NCBI RefSeq assembly: GCF_014636235.1
Contig: NZ_BMDZ01000005.1
Span: 78,520-142,519 of the forward strand
DNA length: 64,000 nt
DNA from: Tistrella bauzanensis
GTDB lineage: Bacteria > Pseudomonadota > Alphaproteobacteria > Tistrellales > Tistrellaceae
Direction: 5' to 3'
Both the position numbers and the translations under genes were made by a program. Under the pieces are notes generated by a model. That model saw only the letters and a program-made list of their open reading frames with translations, was not told the DNA's origin and searched no databases. The stretch's first letter is position 1. Each line of letters opens with the position of its first letter. Positions 8,488-17,333 of this stretch are shown here, one piece after another.

Positions 8488-8628
8488 CTATCTGTCCGTG
8501 GACGATCTCGATCGTCTGGACATAGCGGGCCGGCGCTGATGGGCCCGTTCAATACGGCTATGCGCATCTCTGATGCGATTGTCACCCGATGGTTCGGCAT
8601 GAAGGCTGGACTGTCCGGGCCCTTTTTT
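8488..8628 (+). ncRNA. Candidate structured leader RNA or small RNA with terminator, upstream of proV
   Basis: One hairpin spans 8488-8525: GACGAT/ATCGTC capped by CTCG, extended by TGTCC/GGACA and CTA/TAG with small bulges. A second domain is closed by GGGCCCG (8541-8547) pairing with CGGGCCC (8616-8622). It encloses a 6-bp hairpin CGCATC/GATGCG (8563-8577) and a CCGA/TCGG hairpin (8586-8597). Six T residues follow at 8623-8628. Transcription could therefore stop here, 69 bases before proV, giving either a small RNA or an attenuator/riboswitch-like leader. I do not recognise a known RNA family, and it does not fold as a tRNA. Confidence 0.45.
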
Positions 8629-8697
8629 GTCTGGTGTCATCGCATGCCGGGCCGCAGTGCCGCCCTGATCAGGGCCGCCCGACCAGATCGATGGAGC

Positions 8698-10038
8698 ATG
8701 ACCGACAAGATCGTCGTCGAAGGAATGACCAAGGTTTTCGGGCCTCACCCCAGCCAGGCGCTGAAGCGCATTGCCAAGGGTGAAAGCTCAGCCGCCATCC
8801 ATGAGGCCACCGGCAACACCGTCGCCGTGCGCGAGGTGAGCTTTTCCGTCAAGGCCGGCGAGATCTTCGTGATCATGGGGCTGTCCGGTTCAGGCAAGAG
8901 CACGCTGGTGCGTATGCTCAACCGCCTGATCGACCCCACCGAAGGCCGTGTGTTGATCGACGGCACCGATGTGACCGCCATGGATATGCGCAGCCTGCGC
9001 GATCTGCGCCGTCGCGATATCGCGATGGTGTTCCAGAGCTTCGCGCTGATGCCGCATCTGTCGGCGCTGGACAATGCCGCCTTCGGGTTGGCCGTGGGCG
9101 GTATGCCGGTGCCCGAGCGGCGCGAGCGCGCCAGGGCCGCCCTGGACAAGGTGGGGCTTGGCCATCTGGCCGACCGCTATCCGCATGAATTGTCGGGCGG
9201 CCAGCAGCAGCGCGTCGGCCTTGCCCGCGCACTGGCTCAGAACCCGACCGTGCTGCTGATGGACGAAGCCTTCTCGGCCCTCGACCCGCTGATCCGCACC
9301 GAGATGCAGGACGAGCTGATCCGCCTGCAGGAAGAGGAAAGCCGAACGGTCGTGTTCATCAGCCACGATCTGGACGAGGCAATGCGTATCGGCGACCGGA
9401 TCGCGATCATGGAAGGCGGCCGGATGATCCAGGTCGGCACGCCCGACGAGATCCTGCGCGACCCGGCCGATGATTATGTCCGGGCCTTCTTCCGCGGTGT
9501 CGATGTGGCGCATGTCTATACCGCCGCCGATGTTGCCCGTCGCGAAGGCCTGACGGTGATCAACCTGTCGGAGTCCAACCTGCGCGCGGCCCTTGAACGC
9601 CTGCGCCGGGCGGAACGCGACTTTGCCATCGTTCACGACCGCCGCCGCCGGTTCCGCGGCATGGTGTCGGTGGAAAGTCTGGCCGCCGCGATTGCCGAAC
9701 GCGACCGCAAGGCCGCCGGCAATCCGACTGCGCTGGCCGATCCGGAAGCGGTGATCAAGGCCGCCTTCCTGCCCGATGCCGTGACGGTGCCGTCGAACGC
9801 GTCGCTGTCGACCATCCTTGGCACGGTCGCGTCGGCACCCTATCCGGTACCGGTGATCGATGCCGACGGGCTGTATCTGGGTGTGGTCAGCCGGCGTGCG
9901 CTGCTGAATGCGCTGGATCGCGGCTCGGAAGATCCACAGGCACCCGAGGCCCTGGCGCCAGCGGATGCAATGGCGCCGGCGGATGCACTGGCGGCCGATG
10001 GCCCTGAACGTCAACGTGGCGGGGAGGCTGCAGAATAA
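8698..10038 (+). CDS. proV: Betaine/proline/choline ABC transporter ATP-binding protein (ProV-like)
   Basis: 446-residue ATPase of a quaternary-amine importer. It has a Walker A GLSGSGKST at 61-69, ABC signature ELSGGQQQRVGLARAL, Walker B VLLMDEAFSALDPL, and a switch histidine in FISHDLDEAM. About residues 280-415 form a tandem CBS-domain tail, which in OpuA/ProV proteins senses ionic strength. The extreme C-terminus carries short APADAMAPADAL repeats. ATG 8698 begins the conserved part (MTDKIVVEGMTKVFG), but its GGAG is only 1-2 bases upstream, so the start is not secure. It overlaps proW by one base. A terminator-ended structured RNA precedes it. Confidence 0.9.
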   Translation: MTDKIVVEGMTKVFGPHPSQALKRIAKGESSAAIHEATGNTVAVREVSFSVKAGEIFVIMGLSGSGKSTLVRMLNRLIDPTEGRVLIDGTDVTAMDMRSLRDLRRRDIAMVFQSFALMPHLSALDNAAFGLAVGGMPVPERRERARAALDKVGLGHLADRYPHELSGGQQQRVGLARALAQNPTVLLMDEAFSALDPLIRTEMQDELIRLQEEESRTVVFISHDLDEAMRIGDRIAIMEGGRMIQVGTPDEILRDPADDYVRAFFRGVDVAHVYTAADVARREGLTVINLSESNLRAALERLRRAERDFAIVHDRRRRFRGMVSVESLAAAIAERDRKAAGNPTALADPEAVIKAAFLPDAVTVPSNASLSTILGTVASAPYPVPVIDADGLYLGVVSRRALLNALDRGSEDPQAPEALAPADAMAPADALAADGPERQRGGEAAE

Positions 10039-10883
10039 TGAGTGATCTCGGATTTACCCTTCCAATCGGCGATGGCGTCGAGGCGGTGGTCGAGTTCCTG
10101 CTCGACAATTTCACCCCCGCCTTCGACGCGATCGCCGATGTGGTGAAAGCCGTCGTCGACGCCTTCGCCGTTGCCCTGGCATGGATGCCGTGGTGGATAA
10201 TGATCATCATCATCACTGCTATCGCCTTCTGGCGGGTTGGCCGCGGCTTCGCCGTCTTCGTAATCGTCGCCCTGTTCGCCCTGGTCGGCATGGATCTGTG
10301 GGACGCGACCATGCGCAGCCTGTCGCTGGTCATCGCCTCCACCCTGCTCAGTCTGGCGATCGGCCTGCCGCTGGGCATTGCCGCCGCCCGCTCCGACCGG
10401 GTCGAGAACATGCTCAGGCCGGCGCTCGACCTGATGCAGACCATGCCGCCCTTCGTCTATCTGATCCCGGCGGTGATGTTCTTCGGCCTTGGCCAGGTGC
10501 CCGGCGCCATCGCCACGGTGATCTTCTCGATGCCGCCGGCCGTGCGCCTCACCGCTCTCGGCATCCGCCAGGTGCCGGCCGAGATGGTCGAGGCGGGGCG
10601 CGCCTTCGGGTGCAGCGATCGCCAGCTGCTCTACAAGGTCCAACTGCCGAACGCGCTGCCGGCGATCATGGCCGGCGTCAACCAGACGATCATGCTGTCG
10701 CTGTCGATGGTGGTCATCGCCTCGATGATCGGCGCGGGTGGCCTTGGCAACGAGGTGCTGCGCGGCATCCAGCGGCTGGATATCGGCCTGGGCTTCGAAG
10801 CCGGGCTGGGCGTGGTGGTGCTGGCGATCGTGCTCGACCGGCTGACCCAGAGCGTCGGACGCAGCAAGGCGCGCAAGCGCTGA
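10038..10883 (+). CDS. proW: Betaine/choline ABC transporter permease (ProW-like)
   Basis: 281-residue inner-membrane permease with about six transmembrane helices and the binding-protein-dependent transport EAA loop (EMVEAGRAFGCSDRQLLYKV), where the ATPase docks. The N-terminus (LGFTLPIGDGVEAVVEFL) is typical of ProW/choline permeases. ATG 10038 overlaps the proV stop by one base (TAATG), implying coupled translation. With proV and proX it forms a complete osmoprotectant or choline importer. Confidence 0.92.
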   Translation: MSDLGFTLPIGDGVEAVVEFLLDNFTPAFDAIADVVKAVVDAFAVALAWMPWWIMIIIITAIAFWRVGRGFAVFVIVALFALVGMDLWDATMRSLSLVIASTLLSLAIGLPLGIAAARSDRVENMLRPALDLMQTMPPFVYLIPAVMFFGLGQVPGAIATVIFSMPPAVRLTALGIRQVPAEMVEAGRAFGCSDRQLLYKVQLPNALPAIMAGVNQTIMLSLSMVVIASMIGAGGLGNEVLRGIQRLDIGLGFEAGLGVVVLAIVLDRLTQSVGRSKARKR

Positions 10884-10963
10884 GCCCCGATGGCCGGCTC
10901 TGTGTTGGCCACCATCCCGTTCACTTTCTGATCGATCCTCGCACCTACCTGAAGGAGACCACC

Positions 10964-11845
10964 ATGAGCTTCATCCCGAAGCGTGCCCTCGCGGCGCTCG
11001 TCGCCACCGCCGTCACCGGCGTGCTGGCGGCCCCGGCCACGGCCGCAGAGGAGAAGAAGATCAACATCGGCTGGACCGCCTGGTCCGACGCGGAAGCGGT
11101 GACCAAGCTTGCCGCCAAGCTGATGGAAGACCGCCTTGGCTATGACGTCGAACTGACACTCGCCGATATCGGGCCGCAGTATCAGGGTGTCGAAAACGGC
11201 GATCTGGACCTGATGATGATGTCCTGGCTGCCCGACACCCATGGCGATTATTACAAGAAGGCCGCCGGCAAGATCATCGATCTCGGGCCGATCTATACCG
11301 GCGCCAAGCTGGGCTGGGTGGTTCCGAATTACATTCCGGAAGATCAGCTCAAGTCGCTGGCCGACCTGAAGAAGCCCGAGGTCGCCGAGAAGCTGGACAG
11401 CAAGATCCAGGGCATCGACCCCGGTGCCGGCCTGATGCGGCTGTCCGATGAGGCGATCAAGACCTATGGTCTGGACTACGAGCTGGTCTCGGCTTCCGGC
11501 GCCGCGATGACCGCCGCCCTCGACCGCGCCATCAAGCGCGACGAGTGGATCGTGGTCACCGGCTGGAGCCCGCACTGGATGTTCGGCGCCTATGACCTGC
11601 GCTATCTCGACGATCCCGAGGGCGCCCTCGGCGGTGCCGAGCGGGTCCATGCCATCGCCCGTATGGGCCTGGATCGCGAGCAGCCGGAAGCCTTCGGTTT
11701 CCTCAGCCGCTTCAACATCCCGCTCGCCGAGCTGGAAGCGTTGATGGCCGAGGCGAACGAGACCTCGTATGAGGCCGCGGTCGACAACTACATCGAGAAC
11801 CATCCGGCGCGGGTGGAATACTGGGTCACCGGCAAGATCGGCTGA
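10964..11845 (+). CDS. proX: Glycine betaine/choline ABC transporter substrate-binding protein (ProX/OpuAC-like)
   Basis: 293-residue periplasmic binding protein. A signal peptide with cleavage after about residue 27 (AAPATAAEEKK) leads to an OpuAC domain that starts INIGWTAWSDAEAV. Aromatic residues expected to cage a trimethylammonium group are present (MMSWLPDTHGDYY, TGWSPHWMFGAY). GAAGGAG sits 6 bases before ATG 10964. It follows proW by 80 bases and ends in a weak terminator, so proVWX is one operon. Glycine betaine, proline betaine or choline cannot be told apart by eye. Confidence 0.9.
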   Translation: MSFIPKRALAALVATAVTGVLAAPATAAEEKKINIGWTAWSDAEAVTKLAAKLMEDRLGYDVELTLADIGPQYQGVENGDLDLMMMSWLPDTHGDYYKKAAGKIIDLGPIYTGAKLGWVVPNYIPEDQLKSLADLKKPEVAEKLDSKIQGIDPGAGLMRLSDEAIKTYGLDYELVSASGAAMTAALDRAIKRDEWIVVTGWSPHWMFGAYDLRYLDDPEGALGGAERVHAIARMGLDREQPEAFGFLSRFNIPLAELEALMAEANETSYEAAVDNYIENHPARVEYWVTGKIG

Positions 11846-11870
11846 TCTCTGCCGTCCTGATCTGACGGAA

Positions 11871-11904
11871 GGGCCACCCCGGGCAACCGGCGGTGGCTCT
11901 TTTC
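11871..11904 (+). terminator. Probable terminator of proVWX
   Basis: GGGCCACC (11871-11878) pairs with GGTGGCTC (11892-11899) through one G-U pair and is followed by TCTTTTCGTT. The short T-run makes it a modest intrinsic terminator. Confidence 0.6.
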
Positions 11905-11960
11905 GTTGGTGACGGTCGCTGTTATTCTATCCATGGTTTATATGTGCCTGGAGATGGCCG

Positions 11961-12455
11961 ATGCGGCGACACCTGCCCACCCTGCTGGCGGCCTTGGCCT
12001 TGCCCCTGATGGCGATGACGGCGACTGCCGCCCCCAGGCTTCATCCGGGAGAAACCGGCCACGGGCCCGCCGATGCGCAGGCGATGGTGGCGCGCGCCGT
12101 CGCCTATTTCGACACCCATGGCGAGGCGGCCGGACTTGCCGAGGTGACGCGCGGGCCCCGTGTCTTCAATGATGGCGACCTCTATGTCTTCGTCTATGAC
12201 CTGGACGGCACCTGCCGTGCCCATGCCCGCCGGCCAGGACAGGCCGGCAGCAACCTGCGCGGCATCCGCGACCGCAATGGCGTGGCCTTCATTCAGGACT
12301 GGATCCGCATCGCCCGGTCGCCCGCCGGTGCCGGCTGGTCACGCTATGACTATGCCCATGAGGCGAGCGGGCGCGTGCTTGAGAAACAGGCCTATATCCA
12401 GCGCAGCGGTGACCTGCTGATCGGCGTCTCGGCCTTCCTCTATCCCGACGACTGA
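11961..12455 (+). CDS. Exported single Cache domain protein
   Basis: 164-residue protein with a signal peptide (cleavage near AATAA-PRLHP, about residue 24) and one Cache-type sensor domain: an AVAYFDTHG helix, then LYVFVYDLDGTCRAHA, NGVAFIQDWIRIA and the closing strands KQAYIQRSGDLLIGVSAFLY. Such free periplasmic Cache proteins usually bind small ligands; partner and ligand are unknown. It lies just downstream of the proX terminator, so it could be expressed separately from the importer. The stop overlaps a possible upstream start of the next frame. Confidence 0.75.
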   Translation: MRRHLPTLLAALALPLMAMTATAAPRLHPGETGHGPADAQAMVARAVAYFDTHGEAAGLAEVTRGPRVFNDGDLYVFVYDLDGTCRAHARRPGQAGSNLRGIRDRNGVAFIQDWIRIARSPAGAGWSRYDYAHEASGRVLEKQAYIQRSGDLLIGVSAFLYPDD

Positions 12456-12517
12456 TGCCTGCGACACTCTGTCGCAGTATCCGGCCGGTGGTCCTGCGGC
12501 ACAAAGGGGCCATGATA

Positions 12518-12934
12518 ATGCGCAGCCGGTCAGCCGGCGGCCGCCGCAGCGGGCGCCGCCATCGCCATGGCCTCGCCGCCTGGGCCATCGCCCTGGCGGT
12601 GATCCTGCGCGCGATGCTGCCGGCCGGCGTGATGCCCGATCCGACGGCACGCGCCGATGGCCGCTTCGACATCGTCACCTGCCTGGGGCTGGTGATTGCG
12701 GCCCCGGGCGAGGCATCGGGTGATGGCAACACCACCGGCGCCGGCACGGTCTGCGATTTCGCCGTCACCGCCATGGCCGACCGTCTGCCGGTGCCGGTCG
12801 CCCTGCCGCTGCCGGCCATGGTGGCAGAGCCCCGGCCACAGGTGATGATCCCCGCCGCCGCGCCGGTCACCGCCCGCGCCGGCCCGCCTCTTGGTGCCAC
12901 GGCACCACCGCGCCCGCTCCCGACCCTCGCATAA
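12518..12934 (+). CDS. DUF2946-like small membrane protein
   Basis: About 138 residues: a basic N-terminus, one hydrophobic helix (LAAWAIALAVILRAMLPAGVM), then a region with two cysteines (VTCLGLVI and TVCDFAVTAM) and a proline/alanine-rich tail. This matches the general shape of DUF2946 proteins, which often sit near PepSY or metal-handling genes, as here. The start is unclear: ATG 12518 has AAAGGGG 8 bases upstream, ATG 12512 is too close to it, and an ATG at 12455 overlaps the previous stop. Function unknown. Confidence 0.6.
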   Translation: MRSRSAGGRRSGRRHRHGLAAWAIALAVILRAMLPAGVMPDPTARADGRFDIVTCLGLVIAAPGEASGDGNTTGAGTVCDFAVTAMADRLPVPVALPLPAMVAEPRPQVMIPAAAPVTARAGPPLGATAPPRPLPTLA

Positions 12935-12997
12935 CGCGCGCCGCCGCCTGCCAGCGGCCGCGCATCTGTTGCTTCAGGTTGCGGATCGGACCTTCTG

Positions 12998-14419
12998 ATG
13001 ACCATCACGGCCACACCCGCGCAGGCACGCGCGGCGACGGCCACGCTGGGGCGCGCGCTCTATCGCGGCCTCTGGCGCTGGCATTTCTTCGCGGGGCTGA
13101 TCGCCCTGCCCTTCCTGCTGCTGCTGGCCACCACCGGCGGCCTCTATCTCTACAAGGACAGCCTGGATCGGCTGATCGACGGCCGGCTGCTGGTGCTGGA
13201 CCAGCCGGTCGCGGCCGGCGATGCGCTGGTGCCGCCATCGGCGCTGATCCGGGCCGTCACCGAACGCCACCCTCAGGCCACCGTCACCGCCTATCTGGCA
13301 CCGGCGGCCACCGACCGCAGCGCCGGCATCGCCATCCGAGATGCCGACGGCACCGCCCGCACGGTGTTCCTGGACCCGCGCGATGCCGGGGTGCTGGGTG
13401 ACCGTGCCGATCTGGCGGCGCCGATGATGGTGGTGCGCCGGCTGCACAGCCTGATCATCGCCGGCGACATCCCCAATCTGATCATCGAGGTCGTCGGCGG
13501 CTGGACGGTGTCGCTGATCCTGACCGGCGTCTATCTGTGGTGGCCGCGCGGGCGCGGCGGACAGAACGCTGGCGGCGTGTTCTGCATCCGCACGGCGTCC
13601 CGCGGCCGGCCCGGTCCGGCCGGGCGGGTGTTCTGGCGCGATATGCACGCGGTGATCGGCATCGTCGTGGCGCCGGTGATCCTGTTCCTGGCGCTGTCGG
13701 GCATGGCCTGGACCCAGGTCTGGGGGCCTGCGGTGCGCGGGGCCGCCACCGATGCCGGCCTCGGCTATCCGCTGGGTGTCTGGCAGGCGGTACCGGTCTC
13801 GCCCGTACCGACATCGGCGCTGGGGGACACCGCCTGGACGCTGGAAGACGCGCCATTGCCGCGATCGGTGGCACCGGCCGGCAGTGGTTCTGCCATGCCC
13901 GATATCGGCATCGACCGCGCCGATACCATCGCCCGCCGGCTTGGCGTCGCCCCCGGATACAAGCTGTCGGTGCCCCGGGCGCCCGACGGGGTTTATACGG
14001 CGATGGTGTTTCCGCATGATCTGGCGCGCCAGCAGATCATCCATTTGAACCGCTGGACCGGCGAAACCCTGATCGATGCCCGCTATGCCGATTACGGCAC
14101 CGTTGCCCGGCTGACCGAATGGGGCGTCAATGTCCATATGGGCCAGGAATATGGCCCCGTGAACCGGCTGGTGCTGCTGATCGCCTGCATCGGCCTGGCC
14201 GCTATGTGCCTGGCAGCACCGGTGATGTGGTGGAAGCGCCGCCCGAAGGGCCGGCTGGCAGCACCCCGACAGGTTGAAGGCCGGGTGATGGCGCGTGCAG
14301 CCGCCCTGATGCTGGTGCCGGCGGTGATCTTCCCGGTGATGGGGGCCACCATGCTGGCGGCACTCGCCGCCGAAACCGCGGCCTTCCTGATCGCACGCCG
14401 CCGCCATGCCGCCACCTGA
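12998..14419 (+). CDS. PepSY-associated TM protein (PiuB-like, iron/copper-linked)
   Basis: 473-residue inner-membrane protein of the PepSY-TM family. Helix 1 is WHFFAGLIALPFLLLLATTGGLYLYKD, a PepSY domain follows, a second helix begins WRDMHAVIGIVVAPVILFLALSGMAW, and the C-terminus has a pair of helices. The WHFFAG and HAVIG histidines are typical of this family. Relatives are often co-regulated with siderophore receptors and may act as ferric-chelate reductases. The upstream DUF2946 gene fits a metal-related unit, but no TonB receptor is in the window. It is convergent with an AraC gene 45 bases away. Confidence 0.82.
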   Translation: MTITATPAQARAATATLGRALYRGLWRWHFFAGLIALPFLLLLATTGGLYLYKDSLDRLIDGRLLVLDQPVAAGDALVPPSALIRAVTERHPQATVTAYLAPAATDRSAGIAIRDADGTARTVFLDPRDAGVLGDRADLAAPMMVVRRLHSLIIAGDIPNLIIEVVGGWTVSLILTGVYLWWPRGRGGQNAGGVFCIRTASRGRPGPAGRVFWRDMHAVIGIVVAPVILFLALSGMAWTQVWGPAVRGAATDAGLGYPLGVWQAVPVSPVPTSALGDTAWTLEDAPLPRSVAPAGSGSAMPDIGIDRADTIARRLGVAPGYKLSVPRAPDGVYTAMVFPHDLARQQIIHLNRWTGETLIDARYADYGTVARLTEWGVNVHMGQEYGPVNRLVLLIACIGLAAMCLAAPVMWWKRRPKGRLAAPRQVEGRVMARAAALMLVPAVIFPVMGATMLAALAAETAAFLIARRRHAAT

Positions 14420-14464
14420 CCAGCCACCACCTGACCGGCCGCGCGTCTTCGACGACCGGCGCGG

Positions 14465-15424
14465 TCAGCCATGCGGGCTGTGCCGGAAGTCACTGGGCGA
14501 CGTGCCATAGGCCGCCTTGAACCGGCGGCTGAAATGGGCGGCGTTCTGAAAGCCCCAGGAAAAGGCGATATCGGTGATGGTGCGCTGCGCCATCACCGGG
14601 CTTGCCAGATCGCGGCGACAACGGCGCAGACGCTCCGCGATGACGTATTGCGACAGGGTGATGCCTTCCGGCTCGAACAGGCCATGGAGATGGCGCAACG
14701 ACATGCCCGTCGCGGCCGCGATCCGCGCCGGCGACAGCGCCGGATCGTCGAGATGCCGTTCGATATGCGCCTTCACCCGCAGGATCTGCGCCTCGCGCAG
14801 CCCGCCCGGCGGACAGGCTGCGTGACCGGCATCAAGCGCGCCCACCAGCACGCCCAGCATCGCTTCCGTCAGCGCATCGCCACGCCCCACCCGGCCCGAC
14901 AACACCGCTGGCGCCATCATACCGATAAAGTCGGCAACCACGGCAGCCGCGGCCGATCCCGCCGGCATCCGGCTGTCGATCGCGTGCCAGGATCCGGGCA
15001 GCCACTGCCGCAACCGCGCAAGCGGCATCAGGACCGAGATCTTGTGCAGACGCTCGACCACCTCGAAGCGCATCGGCCGGGTGGTGTTCCAGATCAGCAC
15101 GTCACCGGCGCCAAGCACCATGCCCCTGCCATCAATGGTGAAGTGCTCGCGCCCGCCAAGCACCAGTTGCACCGCCATCTGATCGGGCTGGTCATGGGAC
15201 ATGCCCGGCCGCTTGCGTATGCCGCCACATGGATCGCAACGGCATTCGATCACCTGAAAGCTGTCGATGCTGCGCTGCAAGATCTCCACGTCGAAAGCCG
15301 CCTGCGCCGGGCCGGTCAGCGTCCAGGCGTCATAGACCCGGCATAGTCTCTCGCGCCACGCCTCCTGCTGGTCTTTGTCCTCATGGATGGCGCTTCGCCA
15401 CACGGTCTCCGTAGTCATGGCCAT
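14465..15424 (-). CDS. AraC-family transcriptional regulator
   Basis: 319-residue regulator. The N-terminal half is a cupin-like AraC-binding domain (QMAVQLVLGGREHFTIDGRG, GAGDVLIWNTTRPMRFE). The C-terminal about 100 residues hold two helix-turn-helix motifs (LSPARIAAATGMSLRHLHGL and ITDIAFSWGFQNAAHFSRRF) with the closing AYGTSPSDFR. It is the last of three same-strand genes after a cupin and a SnoaL-like protein, and probably regulates them. A start two codons later (ATG 15418) is equally possible. Confidence 0.88.
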   Translation of the reverse strand: MAMTTETVWRSAIHEDKDQQEAWRERLCRVYDAWTLTGPAQAAFDVEILQRSIDSFQVIECRCDPCGGIRKRPGMSHDQPDQMAVQLVLGGREHFTIDGRGMVLGAGDVLIWNTTRPMRFEVVERLHKISVLMPLARLRQWLPGSWHAIDSRMPAGSAAAAVVADFIGMMAPAVLSGRVGRGDALTEAMLGVLVGALDAGHAACPPGGLREAQILRVKAHIERHLDDPALSPARIAAATGMSLRHLHGLFEPEGITLSQYVIAERLRRCRRDLASPVMAQRTITDIAFSWGFQNAAHFSRRFKAAYGTSPSDFRHSPHG

Positions 15425-15549
15425 GGCGGATGTCCTCCCGGACCGACGTCTTCTTGTTATTCAACGTCATTTTCGTCCCACACGACATGATCCTACCATG
15501 ATGGCGGCGATGGACAACGCAATCCGCCCGCCCGGCATCCCTCTCCCCT

Positions 15550-15912
15550 TCAGGCCGACAGTGATGTGAAGCTCTGGATCACGATCCGGCCATCGCGCAC
15601 CACCAGCGTATCGGTTGCCATCGCCACGAAAGGCGGTGCCGACCAGACGAGATAGGCAACCTCGCCCTCGACAATCTGCCGGTCTATCCGGAACGCCTCC
15701 CAGAACGCCGGAGACACCCCGCGAAGGAAGGCCTCGAAGAAGCCACTGATCTCGACGGGGCCGCGATGAACGCCATCCGGCGTGATCACCACCGCATGCT
15801 CGGCATAATCGGACAGAATGGCGGGCACGCCGTCGGCGAAGGCCGCGAGATGATGCGCGAGCACGCGCTCCGTCGCTGCGGTGGCATCATCCTGCCGGGC
15901 ACTCATGGACAT
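15550..15912 (-). CDS. SnoaL/NTF2-like small protein
   Basis: 120-residue alpha+beta-barrel protein of the SnoaL/NTF2 superfamily: N-terminal helix ATERVLAHHLAAFADG, then YAEHAVVITPDGVHRGPVEI, FFEAFLRGV, and closing strands AYLVWSAPP and DTLVVRDGRI. Members bind or isomerise small hydrophobic compounds; the substrate cannot be inferred. GAGGA lies 10 bases before the start. It lies between the cupin gene (78 bases) and the AraC gene (125 bases), all on one strand. Confidence 0.75.
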   Translation of the reverse strand: MSMSARQDDATAATERVLAHHLAAFADGVPAILSDYAEHAVVITPDGVHRGPVEISGFFEAFLRGVSPAFWEAFRIDRQIVEGEVAYLVWSAPPFVAMATDTLVVRDGRIVIQSFTSLSA

Positions 15913-15990
15913 GGGACTGATCCTCGATATCTGCGGGGCGCCGGCCGGCCGGCGCCCCCTGGCGTTGACCTGACCGGATCGGATGCGCCC

Positions 15991-16464
15991 TCAGGCCGCA
16001 TCCACCTCTGCCAGAAACGCCTGCCATGCGCCCTGTGCCTCGGCCCAGCCGATATTGGCGATCACCTGGCCATCGGCCTGGATGAAGGCCAGCGGCCCCA
16101 GGAAGGTCATGTAGAATTCGCTCGGCTCAGGAAAGAAGGTCCGGTCATGGCGCGCGCCCGAGGATTCGTAGCCATAGCCGGGTGCCACGGCGGTATCGCC
16201 CCCCTGATCACGGCCGCCGCGAACGTCCATCCGCCCTCGGGTCAGGAAATATTCGCCAGGACCGGTGTGGATATGGGCGGCGAAGGATGACCCCGCCGGA
16301 CAGGTGAAGATCGCGGTCCAACTGCCCGCCTCAGGCGAGACATGCAGCAGTTTCCAGGTGATGCCGCCGGCCGAGAAGGCGTCGGGAAACGGCGCCCACG
16401 GACCATCGTCGATCTGGACGTATTCTTCGGGGCTCTGCGCTTTGGCAATCTTGCCGGTGGACAT
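15991..16464 (-). CDS. Cupin protein, ChrR/acetylacetone-dioxygenase-like
   Basis: About 157 residues. The cupin core includes GGITWKLLHVSPEAGSWTAI, then CPAGSSFAAHIHTGPGEYFL, which supplies a metal-binding His-His pair and a Glu, and YESSGARHDRTFF with a further histidine. Close shapes are ChrR-type cupins and beta-diketone-cleaving dioxygenases. With the SnoaL-like gene and AraC gene downstream it may form a small inducible catabolic or detoxifying unit. The start is uncertain: ATG 16464 has GGAGG about 13 bases upstream; ATGs at 16485, 16491 and 16524 are also in frame. Confidence 0.7.
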   Translation of the reverse strand: MSTGKIAKAQSPEEYVQIDDGPWAPFPDAFSAGGITWKLLHVSPEAGSWTAIFTCPAGSSFAAHIHTGPGEYFLTRGRMDVRGGRDQGGDTAVAPGYGYESSGARHDRTFFPEPSEFYMTFLGPLAFIQADGQVIANIGWAEAQGAWQAFLAEVDAA

Positions 16465-16763
16465 CTGCACGGGTCGTCCTCCCATCGTCATGCTTGTCTG
16501 CGCCCGTCGTTTCGCGGCCGTCACCTGATCGGATCAGGGCCTCTTGCGGGCTTGAACAGGCTAGCGACAGATGGGCCGGGCCGCATGTCTGGCGGTGCAG
16601 TCTGATCCGGCTGTGCGTGCGCATGCCCGTTCAGGACATGCCGGCGCAGCCGCGATCGGGTTATGGTGCCGACATGGCCGGTGCGGTCATCCGCGCCATG
16701 CCCCGGCCGCACCGAACTGATGTGACGACCATCCCTATGTGACGACGATGGCGAGGATACCCC

Positions 16764-17300
16764 ATGGCCAGTACTGATGGCGCCCCCCTGGCAACCAGCG
16801 AGACGGCGACCAGCGACTTCGTGCTCAATCAGACCATGCTGCGGGTGCGCGACCCTGAACGGTCGGTGGCCTTCTATGGCGAGGTTCTGGGCATGCGCCT
16901 GCTGCGGCGCTTCGACTTTCCCGAGATGAAATTCTCGCTCTACTTCATGGGCTATATGGGTGCCGACGACGCGCCGGTGCCGGAAGATCCGCGCGCCGCC
17001 GCGGAATGGGTGTTCCGGCAGAAGGGGGTTCTGGAGCTGACCCATAACTGGGGCACGGAAACCGACCCTGATTTCGCCGGCTATCACAATGGCAATGCCG
17101 AACCGCGCGGCTTCGGCCATATCGGCATCACCGTGCCCGATGTCGAGGCGGCCTGCACGCGCTTCGAGGCGCTCGGCGTCAGCTTCGTGAAACGGCCCGA
17201 CGAGGGCCGGATGAAGGGGCTGGCCTTCATCCGCGACCCCGACGGCTACTGGATCGAGATTCTGTCGGCCGGTGGCCTTGCCGCGCTGATCGTGCCGTAG
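16764..17300 (+). CDS. gloA: Lactoylglutathione lyase (glyoxalase I), eukaryote-like form
   Basis: Converts the methylglyoxal-glutathione hemithioacetal to S-lactoylglutathione. The 178-residue protein is a single VOC-fold chain. Predicted metal ligands are Gln23 (NQTMLRV), Glu91 (VLELTHNWG), His119 (GFGHIGI) and Glu165 (YWIEIL). Bacterial nickel enzymes usually have His at the first position; Gln and the extra loop ([12 protein letters not shown]) match the longer, zinc-type enzymes of eukaryotes and some proteobacteria. It stands alone and diverges from the cupin unit. Confidence 0.93.
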   Translation: MASTDGAPLATSETATSDFVLNQTMLRVRDPERSVAFYGEVLGMRLLRRFDFPEMKFSLYFMGYMGADDAPVPEDPRAAAEWVFRQKGVLELTHNWGTETDPDFAGYHNGNAEPRGFGHIGITVPDVEAACTRFEALGVSFVKRPDEGRMKGLAFIRDPDGYWIEILSAGGLAALIVP

Positions 17301-17333
17301 CCACGCGATGACGACAGGCCGATGGCGGCCGGT

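Noticed and set aside
8541-8622. tRNA-like shape (7-bp closing stem, about 82 bases)
   Set aside because: There is no T-loop GTTCGA, no anticodon arm in position and no CCA context, and a U-run follows the stem. It fits a terminator-ended leader better.
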